A DNA stretch of 64,000 bases from BRHc4a sp049325055 (GCA_049325055.1 JBMOPB010000024.1:186001-250000); one strand, 5' to 3'. Positions 34,960 through 44,169 are shown, counted from the stretch's first letter. The notes: generated by a model not told the origin, from the letters alone. Numbers and translations: made by a program.

Positions 34960-36381
34960 TAAGCCCCAGGGGCCGGAATTGCGGGAAAGATTTTCAGTGT
35001 AGCAGTGATTCATGCCGCAAGGGACGCCGGCAATTTCAGCCGTTGTTCTGTCCAGGGCAAGTAAATCATCCCTTGAGACCTGGCTTAAGGCGGTTTTGCC
35101 CAGGGCCCTGGCAGCTTCCTTCATTTCCCCTGCACATGAAACAAGGTAGTTGGCCAGATGTCTTGCACCTTTCTCCACCTCAAGCCTGCCCTTATACCTG
35201 CCGCTCTGGTAAACCACCTGCACTGGAGGCTCAAAGGGCAGTGCCTTCAGCACCTGGGTATGGGTCATGGCGAAAAGGGCGGTGGTTCCGATTGCCACGG
35301 CGTCGGCCCCGAGAGCCAGGGCTTTTAGATAATCTCCCGGAGTTTTTAAACCGCCGCTGATTATCAGGCTTACCCGGTTTTTTACCCCCCGCCCTTCTAA
35401 AAACCTTGCGGCCCGGCAAAGAGCATACAGGGTGGGAAGGCCGAAATCGTCCTGCAGTATGGGCAGCGAACCTCCTGTGCCACCCTGTGCCCCATCGATG
35501 GCAATGACGTCCGCCCCCGCTTCCAGTATGAATGCCAGATCCTCCTCCAGGGAATTCCCGGCCGCGATCTTTACCCCTATGGGTACTCCCCCGGTCATTT
35601 CCCTCAGATCCGACACAATTTTTACAAGCTGTCCCGGAGAGGCAAGGCCCGGCATACGGGCGTTGATTACCACGTCCTGTCCCGGACGGAGGCCAAAACG
35701 CTTTCTCACTTCATTATCCATTTCCCTATACTTTTCGACATGGCCGGTGCCGGCCCGGGCGCCCTGTCCTATCTGTATTTCGATCATATCAGCCTGGCGC
35801 AGTATTTCCGGATCCTTGTTCCATGATCCACGGTTGTATTGGATAATCAAACGCCTGGCGGCCTTTCTCTCCGAGGCCAGAAAAGGGCCCTCACCGGTGT
35901 TTGTGGCCGTGCCGGCCAGGGTTGCCCCCTTGGCCAGGGCTATTTTCGCCTTCTCACTGAGGGAAAGGCCATAGGCCATGGCCGAAACAATTATGGGTAT
36001 ATCCAGCTTCAGCGGCCTGGCCGCCCTTTTTCCCAGCACCACCGATGTTTCCACGGGGACATCGCCGGGTACAGGCAGAGTGGAAAGCTGGGCCACGTTA
36101 AACATCAGCCCGCTGAAATCGGGAAACCTTTTCGGGCCCCCGATGGGGCGATTGATCGTCTTTCCTCTTTCTGATCTCAGATTGGTTTCCAGGATAACCT
36201 GGGGTGATGTGCGAATTCCGGCGGAAATGACCTCCCACAGGTTTTCATCGTAGGTATCGGTCATAAACCTGTACAGAGCCCTTTTGACAGCCCGGCCGGC
36301 GAACCACCGCCCCAGCAGCGCCGCGCCCGCGGTTCCGATCAGCCCCAGCCCCAGAGATCGGTAGATTTTTGTTTTTGACAT
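34927..36381 (-). CDS. FMN-binding glutamate-synthase-like protein
   Basis: A 484-residue protein related to the central/FMN domain of glutamate synthase large subunit. A hydrophobic helix lies near the N-terminus (about residues 9-26). The synthase domain has MAYGLSLSEKAKIALAKG, TNTGEGPF, GARAGTGH, INARMPGLASPGQLV, IDGAQGGTGGSLP and IISGGLKTPGDYLKALALGADAVAIGT. The amidotransferase domain and the GltD partner are absent; such stand-alone proteins have no settled role. I chose ATG 36381, with CAGGAG seven bases upstream. It overlaps the end of hypA convergently. Confidence 0.82.
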   Translation of the reverse strand: MSKTKIYRSLGLGLIGTAGAALLGRWFAGRAVKRALYRFMTDTYDENLWEVISAGIRTSPQVILETNLRSERGKTINRPIGGPKRFPDFSGLMFNVAQLSTLPVPGDVPVETSVVLGKRAARPLKLDIPIIVSAMAYGLSLSEKAKIALAKGATLAGTATNTGEGPFLASERKAARRLIIQYNRGSWNKDPEILRQADMIEIQIGQGARAGTGHVEKYREMDNEVRKRFGLRPGQDVVINARMPGLASPGQLVKIVSDLREMTGGVPIGVKIAAGNSLEEDLAFILEAGADVIAIDGAQGGTGGSLPILQDDFGLPTLYALCRAARFLEGRGVKNRVSLIISGGLKTPGDYLKALALGADAVAIGTTALFAMTHTQVLKALPFEPPVQVVYQSGRYKGRLEVEKGARHLANYLVSCAGEMKEAARALGKTALSQVSRDDLLALDRTTAEIAGVPCGMNHCYTENLSRNSGPWGLSPHFNLDGIN

Positions 36382-36545
36382 ACCGGAACTCCTGTTAACA
36401 ACCTTCCTTGGCATCTTATTATTCTCTTTTTTTACCGGGTATACTCTCAACCCTTTCCAGGGTCGACGCAATTCCCCCATGCAGCATTTTATTTCCTTTA
36501 TTGGAGACAATATACATTATCCTCTTACAGGAGGAGTGAAGGCAA

Positions 36546-37211
36546 ATGGCCCGGAGCATTTTTAAAAAAATTTTTTTCCCGCGGAGCGCTTCCCGGAAAA
36601 ATAACTCTTCCTCTCCCGGTGCCTCCTCCGCCGGGGGCTCAAAGCTGTCCAAAAACCTGGCGGCAAACCTGGTTATGTTCAGAGACGCCCTGGGAGACAG
36701 CATGGACGTGGTGACAAGGGAGTTTTACATGGGCCGGACCAGAACGGCGCTGTTATACATAGACTGTATAGTTGACAGGACAGCCCTGCGGGAGAATATA
36801 CTGAGGGCCCTGATGGTGGACACTCACACGGTGGACCCCTCAGCCGGCCCGGGGAGCGCCGGCCTGGCGGTTTCGGTGAAGGAAAAGGTGCTCAGTGTCT
36901 GCTGTGTGAAAGAAACCCGGGAATCTAACCAGGCACTGGACTGGATACTGAGGGCCCACATCATCATACTGTTTGACGGCGAAGACACGGCACTTGTTCT
37001 CAAACTGCCGGGCTTTGAAGCCAGGACCGTTGAGGAGCCCCACACGGAAAACGTGGTCAGGGGCCCCATGGAAGGATTTGTGGAATCACTGCACACCAAT
37101 ATTGCCATGTTGCGCAGGAAGATCAAAAGCATTTTGGGACGTCGGGACTTTGAAACAGCTGCCAGAAAGTTACGGGCAGCACCAGCGCGAAGGGGCTGCC
37201 GTCCACCATAA
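36546..37211 (+). pseudogene. Spore germination protein GerA-type, truncated N-terminal part
   Basis: From an ATG with GGAGGAGTGAAGG upstream, the first about 197 codons (to about 37137) match GerA/GerAA-type germinant receptor A-subunits: KNLAANLVMFRDALGDSMDV, LLYIDCIVDRTALRENIL, and VRGPMEGFVESLHTNIAMLR. After KIKSI the similarity stops and the frame continues for 24 residues as the antisense of another gerA fragment. Intact subunits are about 450-550 residues with several membrane helices; those are missing here. The gene is therefore broken by a rearrangement at about 37138. Confidence 0.82.
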
Positions 37212-37537
37212 CCGCCGCCCTGCCCTCCAGCAGGTTGGCCACCACCCGGTCGGGCCGCTCGACGGTAAGCGTCTGGGGAAAGACCGAATTAGGGTGGTCG
37301 GCGATCATTTGCTCGATGTAACCGGTGTCCAGGATGCCGTCAATTTGCACCTGCTGCAGGCGCTGTTCAATTTTTTGCAATACATCGGTCGCGCATGTAA
37401 AACAGCGCCACCTCGGTCTGAGTGCGCTGCCCCGCCTTGTACAGCTTTACCTTTAAATCGGGATCCTTCAGCCGTCTCCTGACCTGGGTGATGTTTATGC
37501 GCAAAACCTCGGTGAATCCTTCCTGCGGCCCGCGGAC
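37140..37537 (-). pseudogene. Inverted, frameshifted internal fragment of a GerA-type gene
   Basis: On the minus strand, reading from 37537: VRGPQEGFTEVLRINITQVR, then KLYKAGQRTQTEVALFYMR. A frame change at about 37378-37386 is followed by VLQKIEQRLQQVQIDGILDT, FPQTLTVERPDRVVANLLEG and LPVTFWQLFQSPD, where similarity ends. These are consecutive middle blocks of a GerA subunit. The fragment faces the truncated N-terminal part at 36546 and both contain the VRGPxEGF block with different sequence, so they come from two different genes or from a diverged duplicate. Its 5' edge lies three bases from a dispersed repeat. Confidence 0.8.
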
Positions 37538-37540
37538 GGT

Positions 37541-37573
37541 GGATTCTGGCTTCCGGATTCTGTATTCCGACCC
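37541..37573. repeat. Dispersed GAATTC/GAATCC repeat, copy 3 (at a gerA breakpoint)
   Basis: GGATTCTGGCTTCCGGATTC followed by TGTATTCCGACCC. It starts three bases beyond the point where the inverted gerA fragment loses similarity, and ends just before the 3' end of hflX. Confidence 0.6.
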
Positions 37574-37599
37574 GGAAGCTCTTTTCGGACAAGCTATTT

Positions 37600-38874
37600 T
37601 CAGTCCTTCAGCATGGCCTCTATCCTCGAGGCCCAGACCTCCTCCATCTCGGCCTCCACCGTGACTCCCTCCGGCCCGTGATCCTGGCTAATAACCCGTC
37701 CCCTTTCAAATATAACCGGTAAAAGCCCCGTCCTGGCAAAGGGCAGGAAGAACTGTCTCCGCACCCTTCTCCTGGCCGCAGCCCGGGCTATCCTGTCAAG
37801 CAGTTCATCCAGCCCGAATCCTGTATGAGCTGAAATTAACACCGGGGCATCGCCCCAAAAATTATCCAGAATTGGAATCTGATCGACGGACACCTGGTCA
37901 ATCTTGTTGTAAACGGTTATGGTGGGCTTCTGGCCGGCCCCCAGGGACTCCAGCACATCCTTCACGGTTTCGGCCTGCCCGATAGCGTTTGGGTGAGAAA
38001 TGTCAATTACGTGCAGCAGTACATCCGCCTCGGTCACCTCTTCCAGGGTGGCCCTGAAGGCGGCCACCAGATGGTGTGGCAGGTTGCTGATAAATCCCAC
38101 GGTATCAGTGATGAGGACATTTTCATTGTTGGGAAGCACAATTCTCCTGGTGGTGGGGTCCAGGGTGGCGAAAAGCTTATCCTCCACCAGTACGTCGGCA
38201 CTGGTAAGTTTCTTTAAAAGGGTTGATTTTCCGGCGTTGGTGTAACCCACAATGGACACCTGGGTCACCGGGACTTCCCTTCTGCCCCTCCTCAGTATCT
38301 CGCGGTGGCGCCTTACCTCCTCTATTTCCCTTTTCAGGTCGGAGATGCGTTTCCTGATCCTCCGGCGGTCAACTTCCAGTTTTGTTTCACCGGGACCCCT
38401 GGTGCCTATTCCTCCCCCCAGCCTGGAAAGTTCGGTCCCTATCCCGGTGAGCCTGGGCAGCAGGAAATTCAGCTGGGCCAGTTCCACCTGGAGCTTTCCT
38501 TCCCTGGTTTTGGCCCGGCAAGCGAAAATATCCAGAATCAGGCGGGACCGGTCAATCACCCTGACGCCTGCTATTTCTTCAAGATTTCTTGTCTGGGCCG
38601 GGGACAATTCCCGGTCAAATATAACAATGTCGGCCTCTGTTTCACCACACAGACGGGCCATCTCCATGGCCTTGCCCCTTCCAAGCACGGTGGAAACGTC
38701 CGGCCTTATCCTCTTCTGAATCAGGCGCCCCACCACCTCGGCTCCCGCAGTGTCTGCCAGCCGCTCCAGCTCTTTCATCGACTCCTCCACCGCTTCACTC
38801 CGGTCTCCGGCCGTTTCAATGCCCACCAGAACGGCTTTCTCGGTTTTTTTCAAGTTTTCGCTATACTTCATCAT
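37600..38874 (-). CDS. hflX: GTPase HflX
   Basis: A 424-residue ribosome-associated GTPase that rescues stalled or split 70S ribosomes under stress. The N-terminal HflX domain has GRGKAMEMARLCGETEADIV-like sequence, FDRELSPAQTRNLEE and RLGGGIGTRGPGETKLE. The G domain has GYTNAGKSTLLKKL (G1), DTVGFISNLPHHL (G3) and NKID (G4). ATG 38874 is followed directly by a second ATG; GGGGTG lies upstream. Its 3' end is 27 bases from the dispersed repeat at 37541. Confidence 0.95.
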   Translation of the reverse strand: MMKYSENLKKTEKAVLVGIETAGDRSEAVEESMKELERLADTAGAEVVGRLIQKRIRPDVSTVLGRGKAMEMARLCGETEADIVIFDRELSPAQTRNLEEIAGVRVIDRSRLILDIFACRAKTREGKLQVELAQLNFLLPRLTGIGTELSRLGGGIGTRGPGETKLEVDRRRIRKRISDLKREIEEVRRHREILRRGRREVPVTQVSIVGYTNAGKSTLLKKLTSADVLVEDKLFATLDPTTRRIVLPNNENVLITDTVGFISNLPHHLVAAFRATLEEVTEADVLLHVIDISHPNAIGQAETVKDVLESLGAGQKPTITVYNKIDQVSVDQIPILDNFWGDAPVLISAHTGFGLDELLDRIARAAARRRVRRQFFLPFARTGLLPVIFERGRVISQDHGPEGVTVEAEMEEVWASRIEAMLKD

Positions 38875-39150
38875 ACTTTCACACCCCGGTTTGACCGCCG
38901 TCTGTCAACGGAACAGTTAATATAGGAAAAAAGCCTCATATGAACCCCCAGAAACTACCGATACAATAAGTATATACATATTAGGATATATCTGCAAAAA
39001 CAAAGCAACATTTTTAATTTTCCACAAATTACTTATGATCGATATGGCAGGGAACGACAATTTTGTGCAGAAAAAGTTATAGTGCGGAAAAAATCCCAGG
39101 CTGAAGGCAAAACGGTGTCCCGGTTACGCAAAAAGACAATCAATTGAGCG

Positions 39151-40299
39151 GTGAAGGCGATGTTTTCTGACATAGGCAACCTGGAAAAGATTATAAAGGA
39201 TACCATCTCCGCTGTAGAATCCGGGAAAAGACAGGTATTCGACATTGCCGAAAACACCCGGATAGAATACTGCCGGCTGAAAAAGGAACTGGAAGAGGTC
39301 CGCAAACAGGTGACCTCCCTGGTGGCGGAGGTTGACGCCCTGACCGCCGAGGAGAGAAAGGCCCGCATGCGGCTTGCCGAAGTAAGCAAAAATTTTAAAA
39401 AATACACCGAAAACGATATTAAAAAGGCATACGAGGACGCACAGGAGAAGCAGCTCAGGCTGGCCAACCTGAGGGGAAACGAAACACTGCTGCGCTACAA
39501 GAGGGACAACCTGGAACAAAGCCTGAGAAGGCTTGATGGTATGCTGAACAAGGCGGAAAACCTCGCCTCCCAGCTTTCGGTGGTGACTAATTACCTCACC
39601 GGAAATCTTATGGACATCTCCAAGAAAATAGACGAGATGCAGCAGGTGCAGCAGCTGGGCATAAGCATAATCAAGGCCCAGGAAGAGGAGCGCCGCCGGG
39701 TGGCCAGGGACATACACGACGGCCCCGCCCAGCTGATGGCTAATATAGTCATGAGGGCGGAATTCTGCCTCAAACTGATGGATATAGACCACAACAAGGT
39801 CAGGGAGGAACTGCAGGCCCTCCAGCAACTGGTCCGCCAGAGCCTGCAGGACGTCAGAAAAATTATATTTGACCTGAGGCCCATGGTCCTTGACGACCTT
39901 GGGCTGGTGCCGGCGGTAAAGCGTTATGTTGAAGAATTCCAGGCACAGTACGGCATACCCGTTGAGGTGATGGTCAAGGGTTCGGCCAGGAGATTCTCCA
40001 TAGCCGCCGAGGTAGCCCTTTTCAGGATAGTGCAGGAATGCCTCAGCAATATCCGCAAGCACGCCAAGGCCAGCCACATCATGATAAAAATGGAGATCCT
40101 GACAGGAAAATTTAACCTGGTGATAAAAGACAACGGTATAGGATTCAACATGGAACTGTTAAAAGTCCCGGGTAAGAAGGAATGTTTCGGTATATTGGGA
40201 ATGAGAGAAAGAACCCAGATATTAAACGGAGAGTTTAACGTCAGCTCCTCCCCGGGGCAGGGTACGTCAATAAGCATCTCGGTTCCCGTGGAAAATTGA
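39151..40299 (+). CDS. degS: DegS-type sensor histidine kinase
   Basis: A 382-residue cytoplasmic kinase. Residues 1-170 are a long coiled coil (the DegS sensor region). Residues about 175-250 form the HisKA_3 domain with EEERRRVARDIHDGPAQLMA, His in RDIHDG being the phospho-acceptor. The ATPase domain has FRIVQECLSNIRKHAKAS, KDNGIGF and GILGMRER. It pairs with the DegU-like regulator 37 bases downstream. GTG 39151 or ATG 39160 may be the start. In related organisms DegS/DegU controls exoproteins, motility and biofilm traits; here it lies just ahead of the tad pilus locus. Confidence 0.9.
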   Translation: MKAMFSDIGNLEKIIKDTISAVESGKRQVFDIAENTRIEYCRLKKELEEVRKQVTSLVAEVDALTAEERKARMRLAEVSKNFKKYTENDIKKAYEDAQEKQLRLANLRGNETLLRYKRDNLEQSLRRLDGMLNKAENLASQLSVVTNYLTGNLMDISKKIDEMQQVQQLGISIIKAQEEERRRVARDIHDGPAQLMANIVMRAEFCLKLMDIDHNKVREELQALQQLVRQSLQDVRKIIFDLRPMVLDDLGLVPAVKRYVEEFQAQYGIPVEVMVKGSARRFSIAAEVALFRIVQECLSNIRKHAKASHIMIKMEILTGKFNLVIKDNGIGFNMELLKVPGKKECFGILGMRERTQILNGEFNVSSSPGQGTSISISVPVEN

Positions 40300-40336
40300 C
40301 ACTGCCCGTAAAATGCAATAGGCGAGGTGGGAAAGA

Positions 40337-40996
40337 TTGTCTCCGATCAGAGTTTTAATAGCCGACGACCATATGCTTGTGCGGGAGGGTATAATTAAAA
40401 TACTCTCCCTGGAAGAGGACTTTGAAATTGCGGGAGAGGCCGGCGACGGCCAGCAGGCTGTTAAAATCGCCCTTGAAAAAGATGTTGACATCGCGCTTCT
40501 GGATGTGAACATGCCCATCACCGACGGTATTGAAGCCTGCCGCTTGATCAAAAAGATCAAGCCTCAAATCGGAATCATCGCCCTCACCATTCACGACCAG
40601 GAGGAATATCTCTTTGAATTCATAAGGGCAGGCGCCTCGGCCTACCTTCTGAAAGATGTGAGCCCCGGCCAACTGGTGGATACCATAAGGGGCGTGGCCG
40701 GTGGAAATTCCTACATACCGCCCAAACTCATGGCCAGCGTTTTCCAGGAAATTAACAGAATATCGGTAAAACAGAACTTTTTCCGCGGCACTGAAGAAGA
40801 ACAGCTGACACCCAGGGAAATCGAAGTTTTGCAGCATGTAGCCATGGGAGACTCAAACAAGCTCATCGCCAAAAAACTGTTCATTAGCGAGAAAACCGTT
40901 AAAAACCACCTTTACCGAATATTCCAGAAGCTTAATGTTGAAGATCGAACCCAGGCGGCCCTTTACGCCCTGAAGCACAAAATCGTACACTTTTAA
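40337..40996 (+). CDS. degU: DegU-type response regulator (NarL/LuxR family)
   Basis: A 219-residue regulator. The receiver domain has LIADDHMLVREGI, phospho-acceptor aspartate in IALLDVNMP and lysine in AYLLKDVS. The C-terminal LuxR-type HTH is LTPREIEVLQHVAMGDSNKL with KTVKNHLYRIFQKL. TTG 40337 follows GAGGTGGG. A strong terminator follows the gene, so any control of the pilus genes would be in trans. Confidence 0.92.
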   Translation: MSPIRVLIADDHMLVREGIIKILSLEEDFEIAGEAGDGQQAVKIALEKDVDIALLDVNMPITDGIEACRLIKKIKPQIGIIALTIHDQEEYLFEFIRAGASAYLLKDVSPGQLVDTIRGVAGGNSYIPPKLMASVFQEINRISVKQNFFRGTEEEQLTPREIEVLQHVAMGDSNKLIAKKLFISEKTVKNHLYRIFQKLNVEDRTQAALYALKHKIVHF

Positions 40997-41035
40997 CGTG
41001 TTTGCATTATCTTCATAATTCCATTTTCCGGCCAG

Positions 41036-41069
41036 TGGGACTTTTATTAAAAGTCCCATCAGTTTTTTT
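41036..41069 (+). terminator. Rho-independent terminator
   Basis: TGGGACTTTT pairs with AAAAGTCCCA (span 41036-41058), followed by TCAG and seven Ts. It closes the degS-degU operon. The remaining 120 bases before the pilin gene contain no riboswitch or promoter I can defend. Confidence 0.85.
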
Positions 41070-41191
41070 GGAGACTTTAGTCCCAATCCCGCTGAGTCCA
41101 AAATAGCCAGCATTTTAAGCCTCCGGTAAGATGTATTGCTTTTTCATTAATGGTAGTATTTAGTCACTAAACCTTGGGAGGCGGTGTAAAA

Positions 41192-41377
41192 ATGAAAAAA
41201 ATGTTAATGGACCTTTGGAAGGACGAAAGCGGGCAGGGAATGGCCGAGTACGGCCTCATACTGGCGCTGGTGGCAGTGGTGGCCATCGCGGGATTCCGGC
41301 TTCTGGGTTCAGGCGTATCAAAACAGATCAACGCTGTGGGCAACGAGATTTACAACAGCGCCACCCCCAGTCCCTGA
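41192..41377 (+). CDS. flp: Flp-type pilin
   Basis: A 61-residue class IVb prepilin. A short charged leader (MKKMLMDLWKDESGQG) ends at the glycine cleaved by the prepilin peptidase, followed by MAEYGLILALVAVVAIAG, with the Glu-Tyr pair characteristic of Flp and one hydrophobic helix. ATG 41192 follows GGGAGGCGGTG. It is the first gene of the tad locus and has a wide gap (100 bases) before the peptidase gene, as is common for a highly expressed pilin. Confidence 0.92.
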   Translation: MKKMLMDLWKDESGQGMAEYGLILALVAVVAIAGFRLLGSGVSKQINAVGNEIYNSATPSP

Positions 41378-41479
41378 TTTTAACATAACCGATATAATTC
41401 ATAACTCTTAAACCCTAATACCTGCGCCCTACTTAAGCCATTAAGTAGGGTTACTCATTAATGGAAAGGTAATTTAACC

Positions 41480-42037
41480 ATGGAACAACTCATGCATGCA
41501 GAACTGGGATTTCCAGACTACCTGCTGATACTGCTGCTGGTAATCTGCATCGTGACCGATATTAAAAGCAGGCGCATTTACAACAACGTCCTGATCCCTT
41601 TCCTGATCACCGCCCTGGTGGCCAATTTCCTGGCCGGAGGATGGCAAAACCTGGTTGAGAGCCTGAAAGGATTGATTTTGGGGCTGGCCATGCTGATAAT
41701 CCCCTTTGCCAGGGGCGGCATGGGGGCGGGGGACGTAAAGCTGCTGGCAGTGATAGGGGGAATAAAGGGGCCGGCCTTTGTGGTAAACACATTTCTGGCC
41801 GGAGCCCTGGCCGGGGGCGTGATTGCCCTTTTCCTCCTGGCCGTGAACGGGCGGCTGACGGCAACCCTCTCCCGCGGCCTCGGGCTGATATCCGGAATAC
41901 TAATCAGGTACGGAATAATGATCAGGTCAAAAAACAGCGTTGAGAAAAAGAAGCCCCTGTACTTCCCTTACACACTGGCAATCGGGGCCGGCACGGCGGC
42001 GGCATACTCATTCAGCCTGCAGGCACTGCTGAGGTGA
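41480..42037 (+). CDS. tadV: Prepilin peptidase, TadV/CpaA type (A24 family)
   Basis: A 185-residue membrane protease with about six helices. The two catalytic aspartates lie in TDIKSRRIYN and GGMGAGDVKLLAVIGG. It has no methyltransferase/zinc domain, as expected for the CpaA type. It cleaves the Flp leader and those of the TadE-like pseudopilins. GGAAAGG lies upstream of ATG 41480. Confidence 0.92.
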   Translation: MEQLMHAELGFPDYLLILLLVICIVTDIKSRRIYNNVLIPFLITALVANFLAGGWQNLVESLKGLILGLAMLIIPFARGGMGAGDVKLLAVIGGIKGPAFVVNTFLAGALAGGVIALFLLAVNGRLTATLSRGLGLISGILIRYGIMIRSKNSVEKKKPLYFPYTLAIGAGTAAAYSFSLQALLR

Positions 42038-42041
42038 TATT

Positions 42042-42437
42042 ATGAAACGTCTGTTTATTAAGGACCAGCGGGGCCAGGCCCTGGTTGAGCTGGCCCTGGT
42101 CCTTCCGGTACTGCTGGTGCTCTTTATGGGGACGGTGGAATTCGGAAGGATATTTCACTCCTACCTGGTTATCACCAACGCTTCCAGGGAGGGAGCAAGG
42201 GTGGCGGTGCTGGGCGGCACCGACACCGCCATCTCAAACAGGGTCGGTCAGGTGACTGGAAGCCTCGACTCAGCCAGACTACAGACCACTGTAACACCGG
42301 TGCCCGCCGACAGAAAATCCGGCGCCCTGGCCACCGTTGAAGTCCGCTACCAGGTAAACCTGGTATTTCCCCTTTTCGATGTGTTTATACCCGACCCTCT
42401 GCCTATCAGGTCCAGCACAACAATGCGGGTTGAATGA
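42042..42437 (+). CDS. tadE: TadE-like pseudopilin
   Basis: A 131-residue protein. Residues 1-45 (DQRGQALVELALVLPVLLVL) are the TadE signature: a short leader, the GxxxxE pattern and one membrane helix. The remainder is extracytoplasmic. TadE-type pseudopilins are processed by the prepilin peptidase and needed for Flp pilus assembly. The stop overlaps the next start (ATGA). Confidence 0.88.
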   Translation: MKRLFIKDQRGQALVELALVLPVLLVLFMGTVEFGRIFHSYLVITNASREGARVAVLGGTDTAISNRVGQVTGSLDSARLQTTVTPVPADRKSGALATVEVRYQVNLVFPLFDVFIPDPLPIRSSTTMRVE

Positions 42438-43372
42438 AGGGGGGTATGGCTTTGTCCAATATTATCGAAGGGTTTTGGAAAGACCAGCGGGGTTTCTCAC
42501 TATTCATGGTAGGCATGGGAATAATGGCCCTTTTCGGAATGGCCGCGCTGGTGACCGATTTTGGCCGGATTGCCCTCGTAAGGCAGCGCCTGGTAAACGC
42601 GGTGGACAGCGCCACTCTGGCGGCGGCCCGGGACCTCGCCCTCATTTCCGATCCTTATACCCGCGAAATGACGGCCCGCCAGAGGGCGGTGGACATCGCC
42701 TCGGCCAACGGGGCCCCATCCCGAGGAATCACTGTTAACATATCAAACACCAGGATCTCCGTGGACGCCGAGGACACGGTGGACCTTATAATGTCCAGGG
42801 CCTTTGGCGTAAACCAGAGGACGGTAAGGGCCCACGCGGCTGCACAGGTGGGAAGCATCACTTCCTACCGGGGGGTCACCCCGCTTACCATAAGGGAACA
42901 GCCCCTTATATACGGTCAATTGGTAACCCTCAAATACGGCTCCCCGGACTCCCCCGGAAACTTCGGGGCCCTGGCCCTGTCCGGAAGGGGAAGCAGGAAC
43001 TATAAGCACAACCTCATCAACGGTTTTTCAGAGATCGTTAAACTGGGAGATATCATCGACACCGAGCCGGGAAATATGAACGGCCCCACCGACGGCATAG
43101 ACGAGAGGCTCGACCGCTGCACCAGCGGGTGCACCTTCGACAGCTTCGAGCCCAATTGTCCTAAAATACTGGTGTTACCAACCCATACAAACGACCTGCA
43201 GGGCCGTGATCAGATACAGGTAAGCGGGTTCGCCACCTTTTTCGTGGACAGGGAGGCCACCAGCAGTGCCGATGACGAGATAAAAGGGTATTTCGTCCGC
43301 ATGGCCGCCGAGGGGGACCCGGATTTCGTGAAGCCGGTGACCAGCCTTTACGGCGCAAAACTGGTTGAGTGA
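42434..43372 (+). CDS. TadG-like pilus assembly protein (Tad domain)
   Basis: A 312-residue protein with an N-terminal leader KDQRGFSLFMVGMGIMALFG, a membrane helix, and LVNAVDSATLAAARDLAL, matching the putative Flp pilus assembly TadG N-terminal (Tad) domain. The extracytoplasmic part is about 250 residues, with four cysteines clustered near residues 221-240 (RCTSGCTFD and NCPK). ATG 42434 overlaps the tadE stop; ATG 42446, preceded by a G-run, is an alternative. Confidence 0.85.
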   Translation: MKGGMALSNIIEGFWKDQRGFSLFMVGMGIMALFGMAALVTDFGRIALVRQRLVNAVDSATLAAARDLALISDPYTREMTARQRAVDIASANGAPSRGITVNISNTRISVDAEDTVDLIMSRAFGVNQRTVRAHAAAQVGSITSYRGVTPLTIREQPLIYGQLVTLKYGSPDSPGNFGALALSGRGSRNYKHNLINGFSEIVKLGDIIDTEPGNMNGPTDGIDERLDRCTSGCTFDSFEPNCPKILVLPTHTNDLQGRDQIQVSGFATFFVDREATSSADDEIKGYFVRMAAEGDPDFVKPVTSLYGAKLVE

Positions 43373-43399
43373 CAAAAAGAATAACCGGGAGATGAAACA

Positions 43400-44104
43400 A
43401 TGAAAGGCAGAATAAACATAATACTCGTTGTGGCCGTGCTTTTCGGGCTGGTGGCCGCATGGGGGACATACCAGTACTTAAAACATATAGAAAAAACCTA
43501 TAAGTCATCCGGAGATTTTGTCAAGGTAGCCGTGGCCAAGGTAAAAATACCGGCCCGCCAGGTAATAAACGACCAGATGGTGGAATTTACAGAGATGCCT
43601 TCCAACTATGTTAACCCGGCGGTGCTGGGAAACCCTGGCGATGTACTGGGAAAAATAGCAAAGTCCGATATTTACCCGGGTGAACAAATAATCAAAAACA
43701 AAATAGCCGGCGCCAACGACCCGGGAGAGGGGCTGGCCATGATGGTGGAGCCCGGCCGCAGGGCCATGACCGTGGCGGTAAACGACGTCACCGGCGTCGC
43801 GGGAATGCTCAGGCCCGGAGACATGGTGGACGTCCTTGGCACTGTGGTGGTTGGCAAGGACACCCTGACATCGCTGATAGTCCAGAATATCAAGATTCTG
43901 GCGGTAAACAGGGTTACTAACAACTCGTCCAGCGATAACAAGCAGCCCCAGACAGGAACCCTCACCCTGTCCCTTACACCGACCGAGGCACAGCAGGTGA
44001 CCCTGGCATCGGAAAAAGGCACCATCCGGGTCCTTCTCCGCACCCCGGCCGATACTGAAAGAGTTAATGTCCCGTCTTCAAATATCAACCACCTGGTCAG
44101 GTAA
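43400..44104 (+). CDS. cpaB: Flp pilus assembly protein CpaB/RcpC
   Basis: A 234-residue protein with one N-terminal membrane helix, an SAF domain (VAVAKVKIPARQVINDQMVE) and a C-terminal RcpC/CpaB domain with RRAMTVAVNDVTGVAGMLRP and GDMVDVLGT. In Gram-negatives CpaB works with the outer-membrane secretin; no secretin gene is present here, consistent with a monoderm cell. GGGAGATGAAACA precedes ATG 43400. Confidence 0.9.
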   Translation: MKGRINIILVVAVLFGLVAAWGTYQYLKHIEKTYKSSGDFVKVAVAKVKIPARQVINDQMVEFTEMPSNYVNPAVLGNPGDVLGKIAKSDIYPGEQIIKNKIAGANDPGEGLAMMVEPGRRAMTVAVNDVTGVAGMLRPGDMVDVLGTVVVGKDTLTSLIVQNIKILAVNRVTNNSSSDNKQPQTGTLTLSLTPTEAQQVTLASEKGTIRVLLRTPADTERVNVPSSNINHLVR

Positions 44105-44105
44105 A

Positions 44106-44169
44106 TAAGGAATGGGGACACACCTGCTGAAGGCTAAGTCATCCTCTTAAGACAGGAATGTCCCCGAAA
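44106..44169. repeat. GGGGACA-type dispersed inverted-end element, copy 1
   Basis: Between cpaB and cpaE. Its left end TAAGGAATGGGGACACACCT (44106-44125) is the exact reverse complement of 62463-62482, and its right end GGAATGTCCCCGAA (44155-44168) is the reverse complement of 62406-62419. The whole unit is thus an inverted relative of the 62.4-kb copy with different internal sequence. It resembles REP/MITE-like elements mobilised by RAYT transposases. Confidence 0.75.

Noticed and set aside
39124..40077. 317-codon minus-strand open frame
   Set aside because: It is opposite degS, which has clear kinase motifs, and shows no domain of its own.
40997..41190. Possible c-di-GMP riboswitch ahead of the Flp pilin
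   Set aside because: AAGCCTCCGG recalls part of the GEMM aptamer, but the other conserved blocks and the paired stems are absent.
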